From positions 558,001 through 622,000 of the forward strand of contig NZ_ML119081.1 of NCBI RefSeq assembly GCF_003789055.1: a stretch of DNA of 64,000 bases, in the 5' to 3' direction. Numbering within the stretch: position 1 is the stretch's first letter; every line of letters begins with the position of its first letter. The notes under the pieces are model-generated. The model saw only the letters and a program-made list of their open reading frames with translations, was not told where the DNA came from and made no database searches. Source of the DNA: Histidinibacterium lentulum (lineage in GTDB: Bacteria; Pseudomonadota; Alphaproteobacteria; Rhodobacterales; Rhodobacteraceae). A program made the translations under genes and the position numbers. Below are positions 8,726-17,109 of this stretch, piece after piece.

Positions 8726-9334
8726 TCAGCCCGGCTTGCGCGCCACGAGATCGACGAGGGCGGAGCGGCCGGAATGCCCCCGCCCCTCGTGGATCTCGGC
8801 GTCGTAATCGGCCAGCCGAAGGATCTCCCATCCCGCGAAGGCCGCGGCGAGCAGCTCCTCGGTATACATGTTCTCGGCGGCGGGCGGGCCGCCGGTGCCA
8901 TAGCCCACCTGCCGCGGCGCATAGCCGTGGAGCAGCAGAAGCCCCCCGGGCCGCACCGCCCCGCCGAGCCGGACGAAGGCGGCCTCCCGCGCCGCGGGGT
9001 CGAGGAACTGGATGAAGATCGCCACGACGGCATCGAAGGGCCGGGTCCAGTCCCAGCCCTCGATCGTCGCCACCTCGTGCGCCACTTCGGCACCGCGCTC
9101 CGCGGCCAGCGCCCGCGCCCGCTCCACCCCGGCGGCGGCGGCATCGAAGGCCGTCACACGGTGGCCCCGTGCGGCGAGCCAGACCGAGTTCCGCCCCTCG
9201 CCGTCCGCGACGCAGAGCACTTCGGAACCGGGCGGCAGATGCGCGGCCTGGGCCGCCAGGAAGGCCGCGGGCTCGGTGCCGAAGAGATAGCCCTCCGAGG
9301 CCGCGTAGCGTTCGTTCCAGAAATCCGATGCCAT
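8726..9334 (-). CDS. Class I SAM-dependent methyltransferase
   Basis: This 202-aa protein begins MASDFWNERYAASEGYLFG, the usual opening of TehB/thiopurine-like small methyltransferases. SAM-binding motif I appears as VLCVADGEGRNSVWLA, followed by an acidic residue at the end of strand 2 (TAFDAA) and the later segment GGLLLLHGYAPRQ. The substrate is unknown. The gene is convergent with the homocysteine methyltransferase gene and downstream of the radical-SAM gene on the same strand (164-nt gap). Confidence 0.8.
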   Translation of the reverse strand: MASDFWNERYAASEGYLFGTEPAAFLAAQAAHLPPGSEVLCVADGEGRNSVWLAARGHRVTAFDAAAAGVERARALAAERGAEVAHEVATIEGWDWTRPFDAVVAIFIQFLDPAAREAAFVRLGGAVRPGGLLLLHGYAPRQVGYGTGGPPAAENMYTEELLAAAFAGWEILRLADYDAEIHEGRGHSGRSALVDLVARKPG

Positions 9335-9498
9335 GGCGGCACCCTGCCAGCCCGGCGCGGCGAGGGCGAGAGGAAAGCCGTCCGGGGGATGGGGAAAGAC
9401 GGCTGCGCTCCTCGCCCCCGGCGCCTGCGTCATGGCCGGGTCTCCCCCCTTGGGCCGGGCATAGGTCCTGCCCTGACCGACCCGTCGCCCTCGCCCTT

Positions 9499-10581
9499 TC
9501 AGAACAGCGACAGCTGGTCCCCCGCCCGGGGCGGCACCCGGAACAGGTCCGTCCTGAGCGGCGTCATCTCCTCGCTGAGCCCGGTCCGGCGCAGCGCCAC
9601 CTCGAACCGCATCCGCAGAAGCCGCGCCCATTCGCCCTGACCGGTCTTCCGCTGCCCGAAGGCGGGGTCGTAATCGCGCCCGCCGTGCAGCTCCCGCACC
9701 CGGCTCATGATCCGCGCGGCGCGGTCCGGATAGGCCTCCTCCACCCAGTCGCGGAACAGGCCCGCCACCTCCCTCGGCAGGCGCAGCACGATCGCCGAGG
9801 CCGCGACCGCCCCGGCCCCGGCCCCCGCGGCGAGGATCGCCTCGAGCTCGTGATCGGTCAGCGCCGGCACCACCGGAGAGGCCATCACCCGCACCGGCAC
9901 GCCCGCCTCCGACAGCACCCGGATCGCCCGCAGCCGCCGCGCGGGGCCGGGCACGCGCGGCTCCATCGCGCGGGCCGTCGCGGGATCGAGCGTGGTGACC
10001 GAAATGCCGACCCGCGCCAGCCCCATCCCTGCCATCTCCGACAGGATGTCCACGTCCCTCTCGATCAGCGCGCCCTTGGTGACGACCGAGACCGGGTGCC
10101 GGAACTCCCGCAGCACCTCGAGCACCCGGCGCATGATGCCCCGGTCCCGCTCCACCGGCTGGTAGGGGTCGGTGTTGGTCCCGATCGCCAGCACCGCCGG
10201 CCGGTAGCCCTTGCGCGACAGATCCCGCGCCAGAACCTCGGGGATATCCGGCCGCGCGATCAGCTTCGTCTCGAAATCGAGCCCGGGCGAGAGGCCGAGA
10301 TAGGCGTGCGACGGCCGCGCAAAACAGTAGATGCAGCCATGCTCGCAGCCCCGATAGGGGTTGACCGACCGGTCAAAGCCCACGTCGGGCGAGCTGTTGC
10401 GCGTCACGGCGCTCCTCGGCCGTTCCTCCGTCACCTCGGTCCGGAGCGGCGGCAGCGCCTCCTCCCTCTCCCAGCCATCGTCCACCGCCTCTGTCACGAA
10501 CCGCTCGAACCGGTTGGTGCGGTTCGTCGCGGCGGCCCGGCCGCGGCGGCGTTCCGGAGGAATCGGCGGGATCTCGGACAC
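9499..10581 (-). CDS. PA0069-family radical SAM protein
   Basis: This radical-SAM protein of about 360 aa has the cluster-binding motif in GCEHGCIYCFARPSHAY (CxxxCxxC), placing it in the PA0069/SplB-like family. The function of this family is unsettled; similarity to spore photoproduct lyase has prompted links with DNA repair. No ATG precedes the conserved region (RRGRAAATNR onward). I chose the GTG at 10581; the frame is open to a further start at 10635, but that would run through the LexA-type box at 10595-10609. The SOS-type box just upstream supports a DNA-damage link. Confidence 0.8.
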   Translation of the reverse strand: MSEIPPIPPERRRGRAAATNRTNRFERFVTEAVDDGWEREEALPPLRTEVTEERPRSAVTRNSSPDVGFDRSVNPYRGCEHGCIYCFARPSHAYLGLSPGLDFETKLIARPDIPEVLARDLSRKGYRPAVLAIGTNTDPYQPVERDRGIMRRVLEVLREFRHPVSVVTKGALIERDVDILSEMAGMGLARVGISVTTLDPATARAMEPRVPGPARRLRAIRVLSEAGVPVRVMASPVVPALTDHELEAILAAGAGAGAVAASAIVLRLPREVAGLFRDWVEEAYPDRAARIMSRVRELHGGRDYDPAFGQRKTGQGEWARLLRMRFEVALRRTGLSEEMTPLRTDLFRVPPRAGDQLSLF

Positions 10582-10594
10582 GGGCCGCAGAATA

Positions 10595-10609
10595 GAACAA
10601 ATGGAGAAC
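10595..10609 (-). promoter_or_regulatory. LexA (SOS) box
   Basis: GAAC-N7-GAAC on the plus strand reads GTTC-N7-GTTC on the minus strand, exactly the alphaproteobacterial LexA operator. It is 13 nt before the proposed start of the radical-SAM gene and in the divergent region with the corrinoid gene. Confidence 0.65.
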
Positions 10610-10768
10610 AAAGGAACCCCCCTTCCCCCGGGCATGGACCGGATTCATTTGCGCCCGCGTCGGTCAGTCGTCATCTGATGTCGGAATTCGCCCAGCCGCC
10701 CCGGGCGGTTCGGGGCAGCGTGCGCCACACTGTCACCCCCCGGGCGCAGCCCGGCCCGAGAGGCGCCC

Positions 10769-11476
<708 letters not shown>

Positions 11477-11549
11477 CAGGGCGACCCGAGGGAACTCGAA
11501 GCGTCCGCGTCCCGTTGTCGCGCAAACAGCCGACACCGGAGCCCGACCC

Positions 11550-11978
11550 ATGTCCCAGAGACTGAACCATCTCAACGACATCATCGCCACGCTGAAGACC
11601 GGCGCGAATTTCTACCGCAAGGCCGCGCGACAGCTGAAGAAACCCGATCTCGAGGCGATCTTCGTCGAGAATGCCGACCTGCGCGACGGCTTCGCGGTGC
11701 AACTCGCCGCGATGGTCGAGGAAGTGGGCGGCGAGGTGAAGGAAGTCGACGCGACCGAGAAGACCTACGAACTCGCCAATCGCGTGGGCGCCATGATCGG
11801 CGATACGGAAAAGACCCTGATCGACGCGCTGGAAGAGCACGAGGAGCGCACGCTCGAGCTCTTCCGCCGGGTGATCCACCAACCCGACAGCGCCCGCGAC
11901 CAGCAGATGCTGCAGGACATGATGGAGCATCTCCAGCAGAGCCACGGGCGGATGCGCGAGCTGCGCCGCGCCACCTGA
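11550..11978 (+). CDS. DUF2383 (PA2169-type) four-helix-bundle protein
   Basis: This 142-aa, entirely helical, highly charged protein begins MSQRLNHLNDIIATLKTGAN. It matches the ferritin-like DUF2383/PA2169 family, which has no assigned function. It has no signal peptide and no membrane segment. Several Glu and His residues lie along the predicted helices (for example FVENADLRDGF and EHEERTLELF), but I cannot confirm a metal site. It starts 73 nt after the corrinoid gene on the same strand. Confidence 0.65.
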   Translation: MSQRLNHLNDIIATLKTGANFYRKAARQLKKPDLEAIFVENADLRDGFAVQLAAMVEEVGGEVKEVDATEKTYELANRVGAMIGDTEKTLIDALEEHEERTLELFRRVIHQPDSARDQQMLQDMMEHLQQSHGRMRELRRAT

Positions 11979-12032
11979 CCCCTTTTCAGCGCCGCGCCGG
12001 GGGCCCATCTGTGGACCAGAACAGGAGGCCCC

Positions 12033-12200
12033 ATGCCCGTCCGATCTCTCGCCCTCATGCTTCTCGCGGTGATCGCCCTCGCCGCGCTGACAGTCGCCGG
12101 CCTTGCACTGCTGCCCGGTGCCGCCTCGGTGCTGCCGGTGGCGCTGGTCGCGGCGCTGCTCCTGCGGCTCTGGGTCGCCCGCCGTGACGCGGGCCGCTGA
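12033..12200 (+). CDS. Small two-helix membrane protein
   Basis: This 55-aa ORF is preceded by a clear AGGAGG ribosome site. Two hydrophobic segments (SLALMLLAVIALAALTVAGL and a second ending near LLLRLW) are joined by a short PGAAS turn, and a basic tail follows (VARRDAGR). Its 3' end overlaps the GTG start of the DUF1638 gene by 17 nt, so it may couple translation of that gene. Function is unknown; the strong ribosome site and protein-like composition are the reasons to call it. Confidence 0.55.
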   Translation: MPVRSLALMLLAVIALAALTVAGLALLPGAASVLPVALVAALLLRLWVARRDAGR

Positions 12201-12834
12201 GGACGACCTCGACGATGCCGCCCTGACCGCCGAGGGGCTGTCGCCCGGCGGGGCGGGCCGCGTGCTGGTCTTGGCCTGCGGGGCGCTGGCCCACGAGATC
12301 ACCGCGCTGATCCGGGCGAACGGCTGGTCGCACCTTGACCTCCAGTGCCTGCCCGCGATCCTGCACAATCACCCCGAGCGCATCGCGCCGGCCGTCGAGG
12401 CGGCGCTCGCCGCCGCCCGGGGCCGCTATTGGTCGGTCTTCGTGGCCTATGCCGATTGCGGCACCGGGGGGGCGCTCGCCCGGGTCTGCGCCGAGCACGG
12501 CGCCGGGATGATCGCGGGGCCCCATTGCTACGCCTTCTTCGACGGGCTGGACCGGTTCGCGGCCCGTGACGAGATCACGGCTTTCTACGTCACGGATTTC
12601 CTCGCGCGCCAGTTCGACGCCTTCGTCACCCGGCCCCTCGGCCTCGACCGCCATCCCGAGCTGCGGGAGATGTATTTCGGCCATTACGAGACGCTGGTCT
12701 ACCTCGCCCAGACCGAGGATGCCGCCCTCACCGAGAAGGCCCGCGCCGCGGCCCGCGCCCTCGGCCTCGCCTTCGAGCGCCGTTTCACCGGCTACGGCGA
12801 CCTCGCCCCCGCCCTCACCCGCATCACGCCGTAG
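12184..12834 (+). CDS. DUF1638 protein, associated with corrinoid methyltransferases
   Basis: This protein of about 216 aa is read from the GTG at 12184. Characteristic DUF1638 segments include LVLACGALAHEI, FVAYADCGTGG, GPHCYAFFDG and MYFGHYETLVYLAQ, with conserved Cys and His residues suggesting metal binding. DUF1638 genes are commonly found beside corrinoid methyltransferase genes, which fits the corrinoid protein at 10769. The biochemical role is not known. The frame is open further upstream, but that part is antisense-like arginine-rich sequence overlapping the small membrane ORF. Confidence 0.75.
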   Translation: MTRAAEDDLDDAALTAEGLSPGGAGRVLVLACGALAHEITALIRANGWSHLDLQCLPAILHNHPERIAPAVEAALAAARGRYWSVFVAYADCGTGGALARVCAEHGAGMIAGPHCYAFFDGLDRFAARDEITAFYVTDFLARQFDAFVTRPLGLDRHPELREMYFGHYETLVYLAQTEDAALTEKARAAARALGLAFERRFTGYGDLAPALTRITP

Positions 12835-12895
12835 GCCGGGCCTCGGCCCGGCACGCCCCGCGTCCCGCACGCCGGGCGTGCCCGGACGACCGCGT
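12835..12895. terminator. Hairpin cluster between convergent genes
   Basis: GCCGGGCC-TC-GGCCCGGC (12835-12852) starts right after the DUF1638 stop and is followed by CCGGGC-GT-GCCCGG and CCGGACG/CGTCCGG stems. This is probably a bidirectional terminator shared with sufE. Confidence 0.5.
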
Positions 12896-12911
12896 CCGGG
12901 CGACCTGCGCC

Positions 12912-13337
12912 CTACCGCGCCGCCTGCGCCGCGAGGCCCCGGATCCGCTCGATCATCGCCCGGAGCCCGTTGGACCTTTGCGCCGACAGGTGGTCCGTGA
13001 GCCCCAGCCGGCCGAACTCCTCCCGCGCATCGACCCGACCCACCTCGGCCACCGGAAGCCCGTCGTAGAGCGCATGGAGAATGGCGATCAGGCCGCGCAC
13101 GATCATGGCGTCGCTGTCGCCGCGGAACCGGAAGGTGGCGCCGGCCCCCTCCCCCTCGATCATCGGCACGAGCCAGACCTGGCTCGCGCAGCCCTCGACC
13201 TTCGTCGCGGGCACACGCAACGCCTCCTCGAGCGGGTCCATGGCCCGCCCCAGCTCGATCACATGCCGGTAGCGGTCCTCCCAGTCGTCGAGAAACTCGA
13301 AGGTCTCCGCGATGTCTTCGAACGCCTCCTGGGCCAT
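12912..13337 (-). CDS. sufE: Cysteine desulfuration protein SufE
   Basis: This 141-aa SufE accepts persulfide sulfur from SufS for Fe-S cluster assembly. The active cysteine is in the family motif KVEGCASQVW (about residue 51). The N-terminal FEDIAETFEFLDDWEDRYRH and the later EFGRLGLTDHLSAQRSNGLR are typical. Length is normal. It is a single gene away from any suf operon in this window, convergent with DUF1638 and divergent from the lipoprotein gene. Confidence 0.93.
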   Translation of the reverse strand: MAQEAFEDIAETFEFLDDWEDRYRHVIELGRAMDPLEEALRVPATKVEGCASQVWLVPMIEGEGAGATFRFRGDSDAMIVRGLIAILHALYDGLPVAEVGRVDAREEFGRLGLTDHLSAQRSNGLRAMIERIRGLAAQAAR

Positions 13338-13454
13338 GTCGTCTCCGTCGCCGTTCTGCCGCGATCTATGCCCGAGGGGCCCGGTCGTCCAGTGCAGGCT
13401 TTCCCAGCCCGGCCGGATCGGCTAGGAGGCGGAAAAGACGGACAGGGAAAAGAC

Positions 13455-13934
13455 ATGCGCCGTGCCGCTCTCGCCATCCTGATCGCCGGGCTCGCCGTTT
13501 CGGCCTGCGACCGCCTCGGCAGCCTCGGCAGCGTCTCGGGGCCCTCCGCCCTGTTCGGACCGGCCACGCCCGTGGCGGTGGACCGCAGCCAGCTTCCGCC
13601 CCTCGTCGATCCGCTCCGCCGCGGCGGCACCGTGGACCGCAGGCCGCTCGTCAGCCGGGTCACGGAGCTGCGGGTGGAGCCCGCCTCCTCGGGCGCCATC
13701 GTCACCGCCGAGGGCATCGCCCCTGCCGCGGGCGCCTTCAACGCCCAGCTGACCCGGATCGGGTTCGAGGGCGGCACTCTGGTCTATGCCTTCCGGGCCG
13801 AGATCCCCGAAAGCGGCGCCATCGGCCAGCGCCGCCTGACCTCCGCCGTGATGATCGACGAGGCGGATCTGCCCTTCGTCAGCTCGGTGCGCGTGGTCGC
13901 CAACGAGAACGCGCTCAGCGCCGCGCGCCGCTGA
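13455..13934 (+). CDS. Putative lipoprotein of unknown function
   Basis: This 159-aa protein has a lipoprotein signal peptide: positive start (MRRAALAILIAGLAVSAC) with lipobox AVSAC, so Cys18 would be lipidated. The mature part is a Gly/Ser/Pro linker followed by a beta-rich domain (VTELRVEPASSGAIVTAEGI, later a segment ending VRVVAN). No family is recognised with confidence. It is divergent from sufE and convergent with rnd. Confidence 0.7.
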   Translation: MRRAALAILIAGLAVSACDRLGSLGSVSGPSALFGPATPVAVDRSQLPPLVDPLRRGGTVDRRPLVSRVTELRVEPASSGAIVTAEGIAPAAGAFNAQLTRIGFEGGTLVYAFRAEIPESGAIGQRRLTSAVMIDEADLPFVSSVRVVANENALSAARR

Positions 13935-13992
13935 GCCGCGACGGCCGGATTTCACTTCTTCCGGAATTCCGTTTTAAATCAGGTACTTCCAG

Positions 13993-14015
13993 CCGGTTAC
14001 ATCGTGTAACGCCGG
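13993..14015. terminator. Hairpin between lipoprotein gene and rnd
   Basis: CCGGTTACA-TCG-TGTAACGCCGG is an imperfect stem (GTTACA/TGTAAC perfect) filling the gap up to the rnd stop. It may terminate both convergent genes. Confidence 0.4.
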
Positions 14016-15173
14016 TCAGAGCGGCACCAGCACCACGTCCGAGCCCCTGGCCGCCAGCGCGATCTGCCCCGCGACGAGCTTCAGCGCGTCCTCTCCGAAG
14101 ACCTCCCGCCGCCAGCCTTTCAGGGCCGGCAGATCGCGCCGCCCGGCGGCGATCTCGTCGAGTTCCGAGGCGGTCGCGATCAGCTTCTGCGCGACCCCCT
14201 CCGCCTCCGCCTTCGCCTTCAGCAGCACCCGCAGCAGGTCCGCCAGCGCCGGATTGACGACCATCTTGTCCCGCTCGCCATCGACCTCCGGCAGGCTCGC
14301 CGCATCCGCCGCCTGCCCCGCCGCCACCGCGGCGAGGATCCCCTCGGCGATCTCCCCCTTCCGCGCCTCCCGCAGCAGAAGCCGCGAGCGTCCGAGATCG
14401 TTGAGCGTCGCGGGCTTCGTCGAGGCCAGCTCCACCAGAGCATCGTCCTTGTAGACCCGGGTCCGCGGAATGTTGCGGGTCTGCGCGTAGGTTTCCCGGA
14501 ACTTCGCGAGCTCGCGCACGATGCCCAGGAACCGCGCCGAATTCGTCCGCGTCCGGACCCGCTGCCAGGCCTCTTCCGGATCGACCCGGTAGGTCGCTGG
14601 GTCCTTCAGGACCGCCATCTCCTCGGCCACCCACTTGATCCGCCCCGACCGGTCAAGCTGCGCCTTCAGCTCCTCGTAGATCACCCGCAGATGCGTGACG
14701 TCCGCCAGCGCATACCTCTGCTGCGCCTCGGTCAGCGGGCGGCGAGACCAGTCCGTGAACCGCGAGGACTTGTCGAGGTTCGCCCGCGCGATCTTCCGCA
14801 CCAGCGTCTCGTAGCCCACCTGCTCGCCGAAGCCGCAGACCATCGCCGCCACCTGCGTGTCGAACAGCGGCTCGGGGATCACGTCGCCCTCGACGCAGAA
14901 GATCTCCAGATCCTGCCGCGCGGCATGAAAGACCTTCACCACGCCATGATCGCGGAAGAGATCGTAGAGCGGCGCGAAGTCGAGATCGCCGGCGATGGGG
15001 TCGACCAGCACGGCGTCCGTCTTGCCGTCGCCGGGAAAGGCCAGCTGCACGAGGCAGAGCTGAGGATAGTAGGTGCGTTCCCGAAGGAATTCCGTATCGA
15101 CCGTGACATAGGGCGCACCCGAGGCGCGGCGGCAGAACTCGGCGAGGTCGGCGGTCGTGGTGATGGTGCGCAT
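14016..15173 (-). CDS. rnd: Ribonuclease D
   Basis: This 385-aa 3'-5' exoribonuclease acts in tRNA 3' maturation. The DEDDy exonuclease domain has D26 and E28 (VTVDTEFLRE), the second Asp in VFHAARQDLEIF, and the Tyr/Asp motif in QQRYALADVTHL. Two HRDC-like helical regions fill the C-terminal half (one around 210-285). Length matches alphaproteobacterial RNase D. It is 40 nt downstream of purN on the same strand and may share its transcript. Confidence 0.94.
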   Translation of the reverse strand: MRTITTTADLAEFCRRASGAPYVTVDTEFLRERTYYPQLCLVQLAFPGDGKTDAVLVDPIAGDLDFAPLYDLFRDHGVVKVFHAARQDLEIFCVEGDVIPEPLFDTQVAAMVCGFGEQVGYETLVRKIARANLDKSSRFTDWSRRPLTEAQQRYALADVTHLRVIYEELKAQLDRSGRIKWVAEEMAVLKDPATYRVDPEEAWQRVRTRTNSARFLGIVRELAKFRETYAQTRNIPRTRVYKDDALVELASTKPATLNDLGRSRLLLREARKGEIAEGILAAVAAGQAADAASLPEVDGERDKMVVNPALADLLRVLLKAKAEAEGVAQKLIATASELDEIAAGRRDLPALKGWRREVFGEDALKLVAGQIALAARGSDVVLVPL

Positions 15174-15213
15174 CTTGTCCTTCGGTCTGGCCCCGGCTGA
15201 CGGATTGCTCCTC

Positions 15214-15843
15214 TTAGGCGAGGGGCGGCGGATTGGAAAGGGAGGCGCCCGCCTCGATCAGGACGGGCCTCCGGTCGCCCGCCGCGAAGCGCCGCAGCAC
15301 CGCCGGATAGAGCCTGTGCTCGAGAGGCAGGACCCGTGCGGCGAGCGTGTCGGGCGTGTCCTCCCCGCGGATCGCCAGCCGCGCCTGGCCCAGCACCGGC
15401 CCCGCGTCCAAATCGGCCGTCACCTCGTGGACCGTACAGCCATGCTCGGCATCCCCCGCCGCAAGCGCGCGGGCATGGGTGTCGAGGCCGGGGTACTTCG
15501 GCAGGAGCGAGGGATGAATGTTCAGCATCCGCCCTTCCCAGAGGCCGACGAAACCCGGCGTCAGGACCCGCATGAACCCCGCAAGGCAGACGATCTCCGC
15601 CCCCGCCGCCACGAGTTCGCGGTGGAGAGCTGCCTCGAAGGCGGGCCGGTCCCCGCGGTGGGCACGGTGATCCACCGTCGCCACCGGTACCCCGGCCTCA
15701 GCCGCCCGCCGAAGGCCGCCCGCGTCCGGCACGTTCGACAGAACGAGGCAGGGCCGGGCAGGATGATCGCCCGTCATGGACGCGATCAGCGCGGCCATGT
15801 TCGAGCCGCCGCCCGAGATCAGGATGGCGACGCGCCGGCTCAC
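15214..15843 (-). CDS. purN: Phosphoribosylglycinamide formyltransferase PurN
   Basis: This 209-aa enzyme transfers formyl from 10-formyl-THF to GAR (step 3 of purine synthesis). The N-terminal glycine loop [13 protein letters not shown] binds the phosphate. The catalytic Asn/His lie in [10 protein letters not shown], and the Asp in the [11 protein letters not shown] segment. The start is GTG at 15843, overlapping the purM stop by 4 nt (GTGA); the conserved N-terminus begins immediately, so no earlier start is needed. Confidence 0.95.
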   Translation of the reverse strand: MSRRVAILISGGGSNMAALIASMTGDHPARPCLVLSNVPDAGGLRRAAEAGVPVATVDHRAHRGDRPAFEAALHRELVAAGAEIVCLAGFMRVLTPGFVGLWEGRMLNIHPSLLPKYPGLDTHARALAAGDAEHGCTVHEVTADLDAGPVLGQARLAIRGEDTPDTLAARVLPLEHRLYPAVLRRFAAGDRRPVLIEAGASLSNPPPLA

Positions 15844-16883
15844 GCGAGCGTGCCGCGGTAGGCCACCCCCTGCCCCGCCACGACGCGCCCCATGGGCAGG
15901 ACGCGCTCGCCTTCGGCCTCGATGAGCGCGCCCAGCGCCTCGGCCCGGTCGGGCGCGACCACGGCCACCATGCCGATCCCTCCGTTCAAGGTGCGCAGAA
16001 GCTCGGCCTGATCCAGCGCGCCGGCCTCGCGCAGCCAGGCGAAGACCGGTGGGAGCCGCCAGGCGCCGAGGTCGATCTCGGCGCCGACGCCGTCGGGCAG
16101 CACCCGCGGCAGGTTTTCCGTCAGCCCGCCCCCGGTGATGTGGGCCAGCGCATGCACGCCTCCGGCCCGGATCGCGGCAAGCGCCGGTTTCACGTAGAGC
16201 CGGGTCGGCGTCAGCAGCGCCGCGCCGAGTGGCCCTTCGCCGAAGGGCGCCATGGCATCCCAGGCCAGCCCCTCGCGCTCCACGATCCGGCGCACGAGGG
16301 AGAACCCGTTGGAATGCACGCCGTCGGAGGCGAGCCCCAGAAGCACGTCACCCTCTGCCACGCCTGCGGGCAGCGCGGCCCCCCGCTCCATCGCGCCGAC
16401 GGCGAAGCCCGCGAGGTCGAAATCGCCGGTGGGATACATGCCCGGCATTTCCGCCGTCTCGCCGCCGATCAGGGCGCAGCCCGCCCGGACGCAGCCTTCG
16501 GCGATGCTCTCCACCACCGCCGCCGCGCTCTCCGTATCGAGCTTGCCGGTGGCGAAGTAGTCGAGGAAGAAGAGCGGCTCCGCGCCCTGGCAGACGAGAT
16601 CGTTGACGCACATGGCCACGAGGTCGATGCCCACGCCTTCCAGTTCGCCGGTGTCGATGGCGATGCGCAGCTTCGTTCCGACGCCGTCGGTGGCGGCCAC
16701 GAGGACCGGGTCGGCATAGCCCGCCGCGCGCAGATCGAAGAGCGCGCCGAACCCACCGAGACCAGCCATGACGCCGGGGCGTTCCGTGGCGCGCGCCGCG
16801 GGCTTGATCCGCTCCACGAGCGCGTTTCCGGCGGCAATGTCCACTCCCGCCTCGGCGTAGCTCAGCCCGGTCTTGTCCGTCAT
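15840..16883 (-). CDS. purM: AIR synthetase PurM
   Basis: This 347-aa enzyme is phosphoribosylformylglycinamidine cyclo-ligase, which closes the imidazole ring of AIR with ATP (step 5). Diagnostic segments are [11 protein letters not shown], the [20 protein letters not shown] loop, [15 protein letters not shown] and [17 protein letters not shown]. The ATG at 16883 fits the usual start ([16 protein letters not shown]). It is translationally coupled to purN. The upstream 110 nt also contain the tRNA promoter on the other strand. Confidence 0.96.
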   Translation of the reverse strand: MTDKTGLSYAEAGVDIAAGNALVERIKPAARATERPGVMAGLGGFGALFDLRAAGYADPVLVAATDGVGTKLRIAIDTGELEGVGIDLVAMCVNDLVCQGAEPLFFLDYFATGKLDTESAAAVVESIAEGCVRAGCALIGGETAEMPGMYPTGDFDLAGFAVGAMERGAALPAGVAEGDVLLGLASDGVHSNGFSLVRRIVEREGLAWDAMAPFGEGPLGAALLTPTRLYVKPALAAIRAGGVHALAHITGGGLTENLPRVLPDGVGAEIDLGAWRLPPVFAWLREAGALDQAELLRTLNGGIGMVAVVAPDRAEALGALIEAEGERVLPMGRVVAGQGVAYRGTLA

Positions 16884-16956
16884 CCTGCACTCCTCGCTCG
16901 GCTGAGGCGCGATACCCCATCCCCGGCGGACCGGCAACGCGGCGCGCGCTCGCGGC

Positions 16957-16984
16957 TTGACCGCTCGCGGTGCTCTGCTAGGCA
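16957..16984 (+). promoter_or_regulatory. tRNA promoter
   Basis: TTGACC and TAGGCA are separated by 16 bases, ending 10 nt before the mature tRNA 5' end. Confidence 0.6.
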
Positions 16985-16994
16985 GATCCGCGGC

Positions 16995-17070
16995 GGGCCT
17001 GTAGCTCAACGGTTAGAGCAGAGCGCTCATAACGCTTAGGTTGGGGGTTCGAATCCCTCCGGGCCTACCA
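16995..17070 (+). tRNA. tRNA with CAT anticodon, probably tRNA-Ile2 (lysidine type)
   Basis: This 76-nt cloverleaf has an encoded CCA end. The anticodon stem AGCG/CGCT encloses loop CTCATAA, giving anticodon CAT. The T arm is GGGGG-TTCGAAT-CCCTC. The short D loop (GCTCAACGGTTAGAGC) resembles bacterial tRNA-Ile2, whose CAT is modified to lysidine to read AUA, more than elongator tRNA-Met. The acceptor pairs GGGCCTG with CGGGCCT, giving a G1:U72 wobble. It is not initiator tRNA, which lacks a 1-72 pair and carries GGG/CCC in the anticodon stem. The Ile2 versus elongator Met choice remains open. Confidence 0.85.
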
Positions 17071-17109
17071 TCTCTCCGCGTCGCAGGGGGCCCTGTCGCT
17101 CCGGTCCCG

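Noticed and set aside
12835-12895. Possible REP-like or CRISPR-like repeat
   Set aside because: The hairpins differ in sequence and are not regularly spaced. They are better explained as a terminator between convergent genes.
16995-17070. Initiator tRNA-fMet
   Set aside because: The anticodon stem lacks the GGG/CCC pairs, and positions 1 and 72 can pair (G:U).
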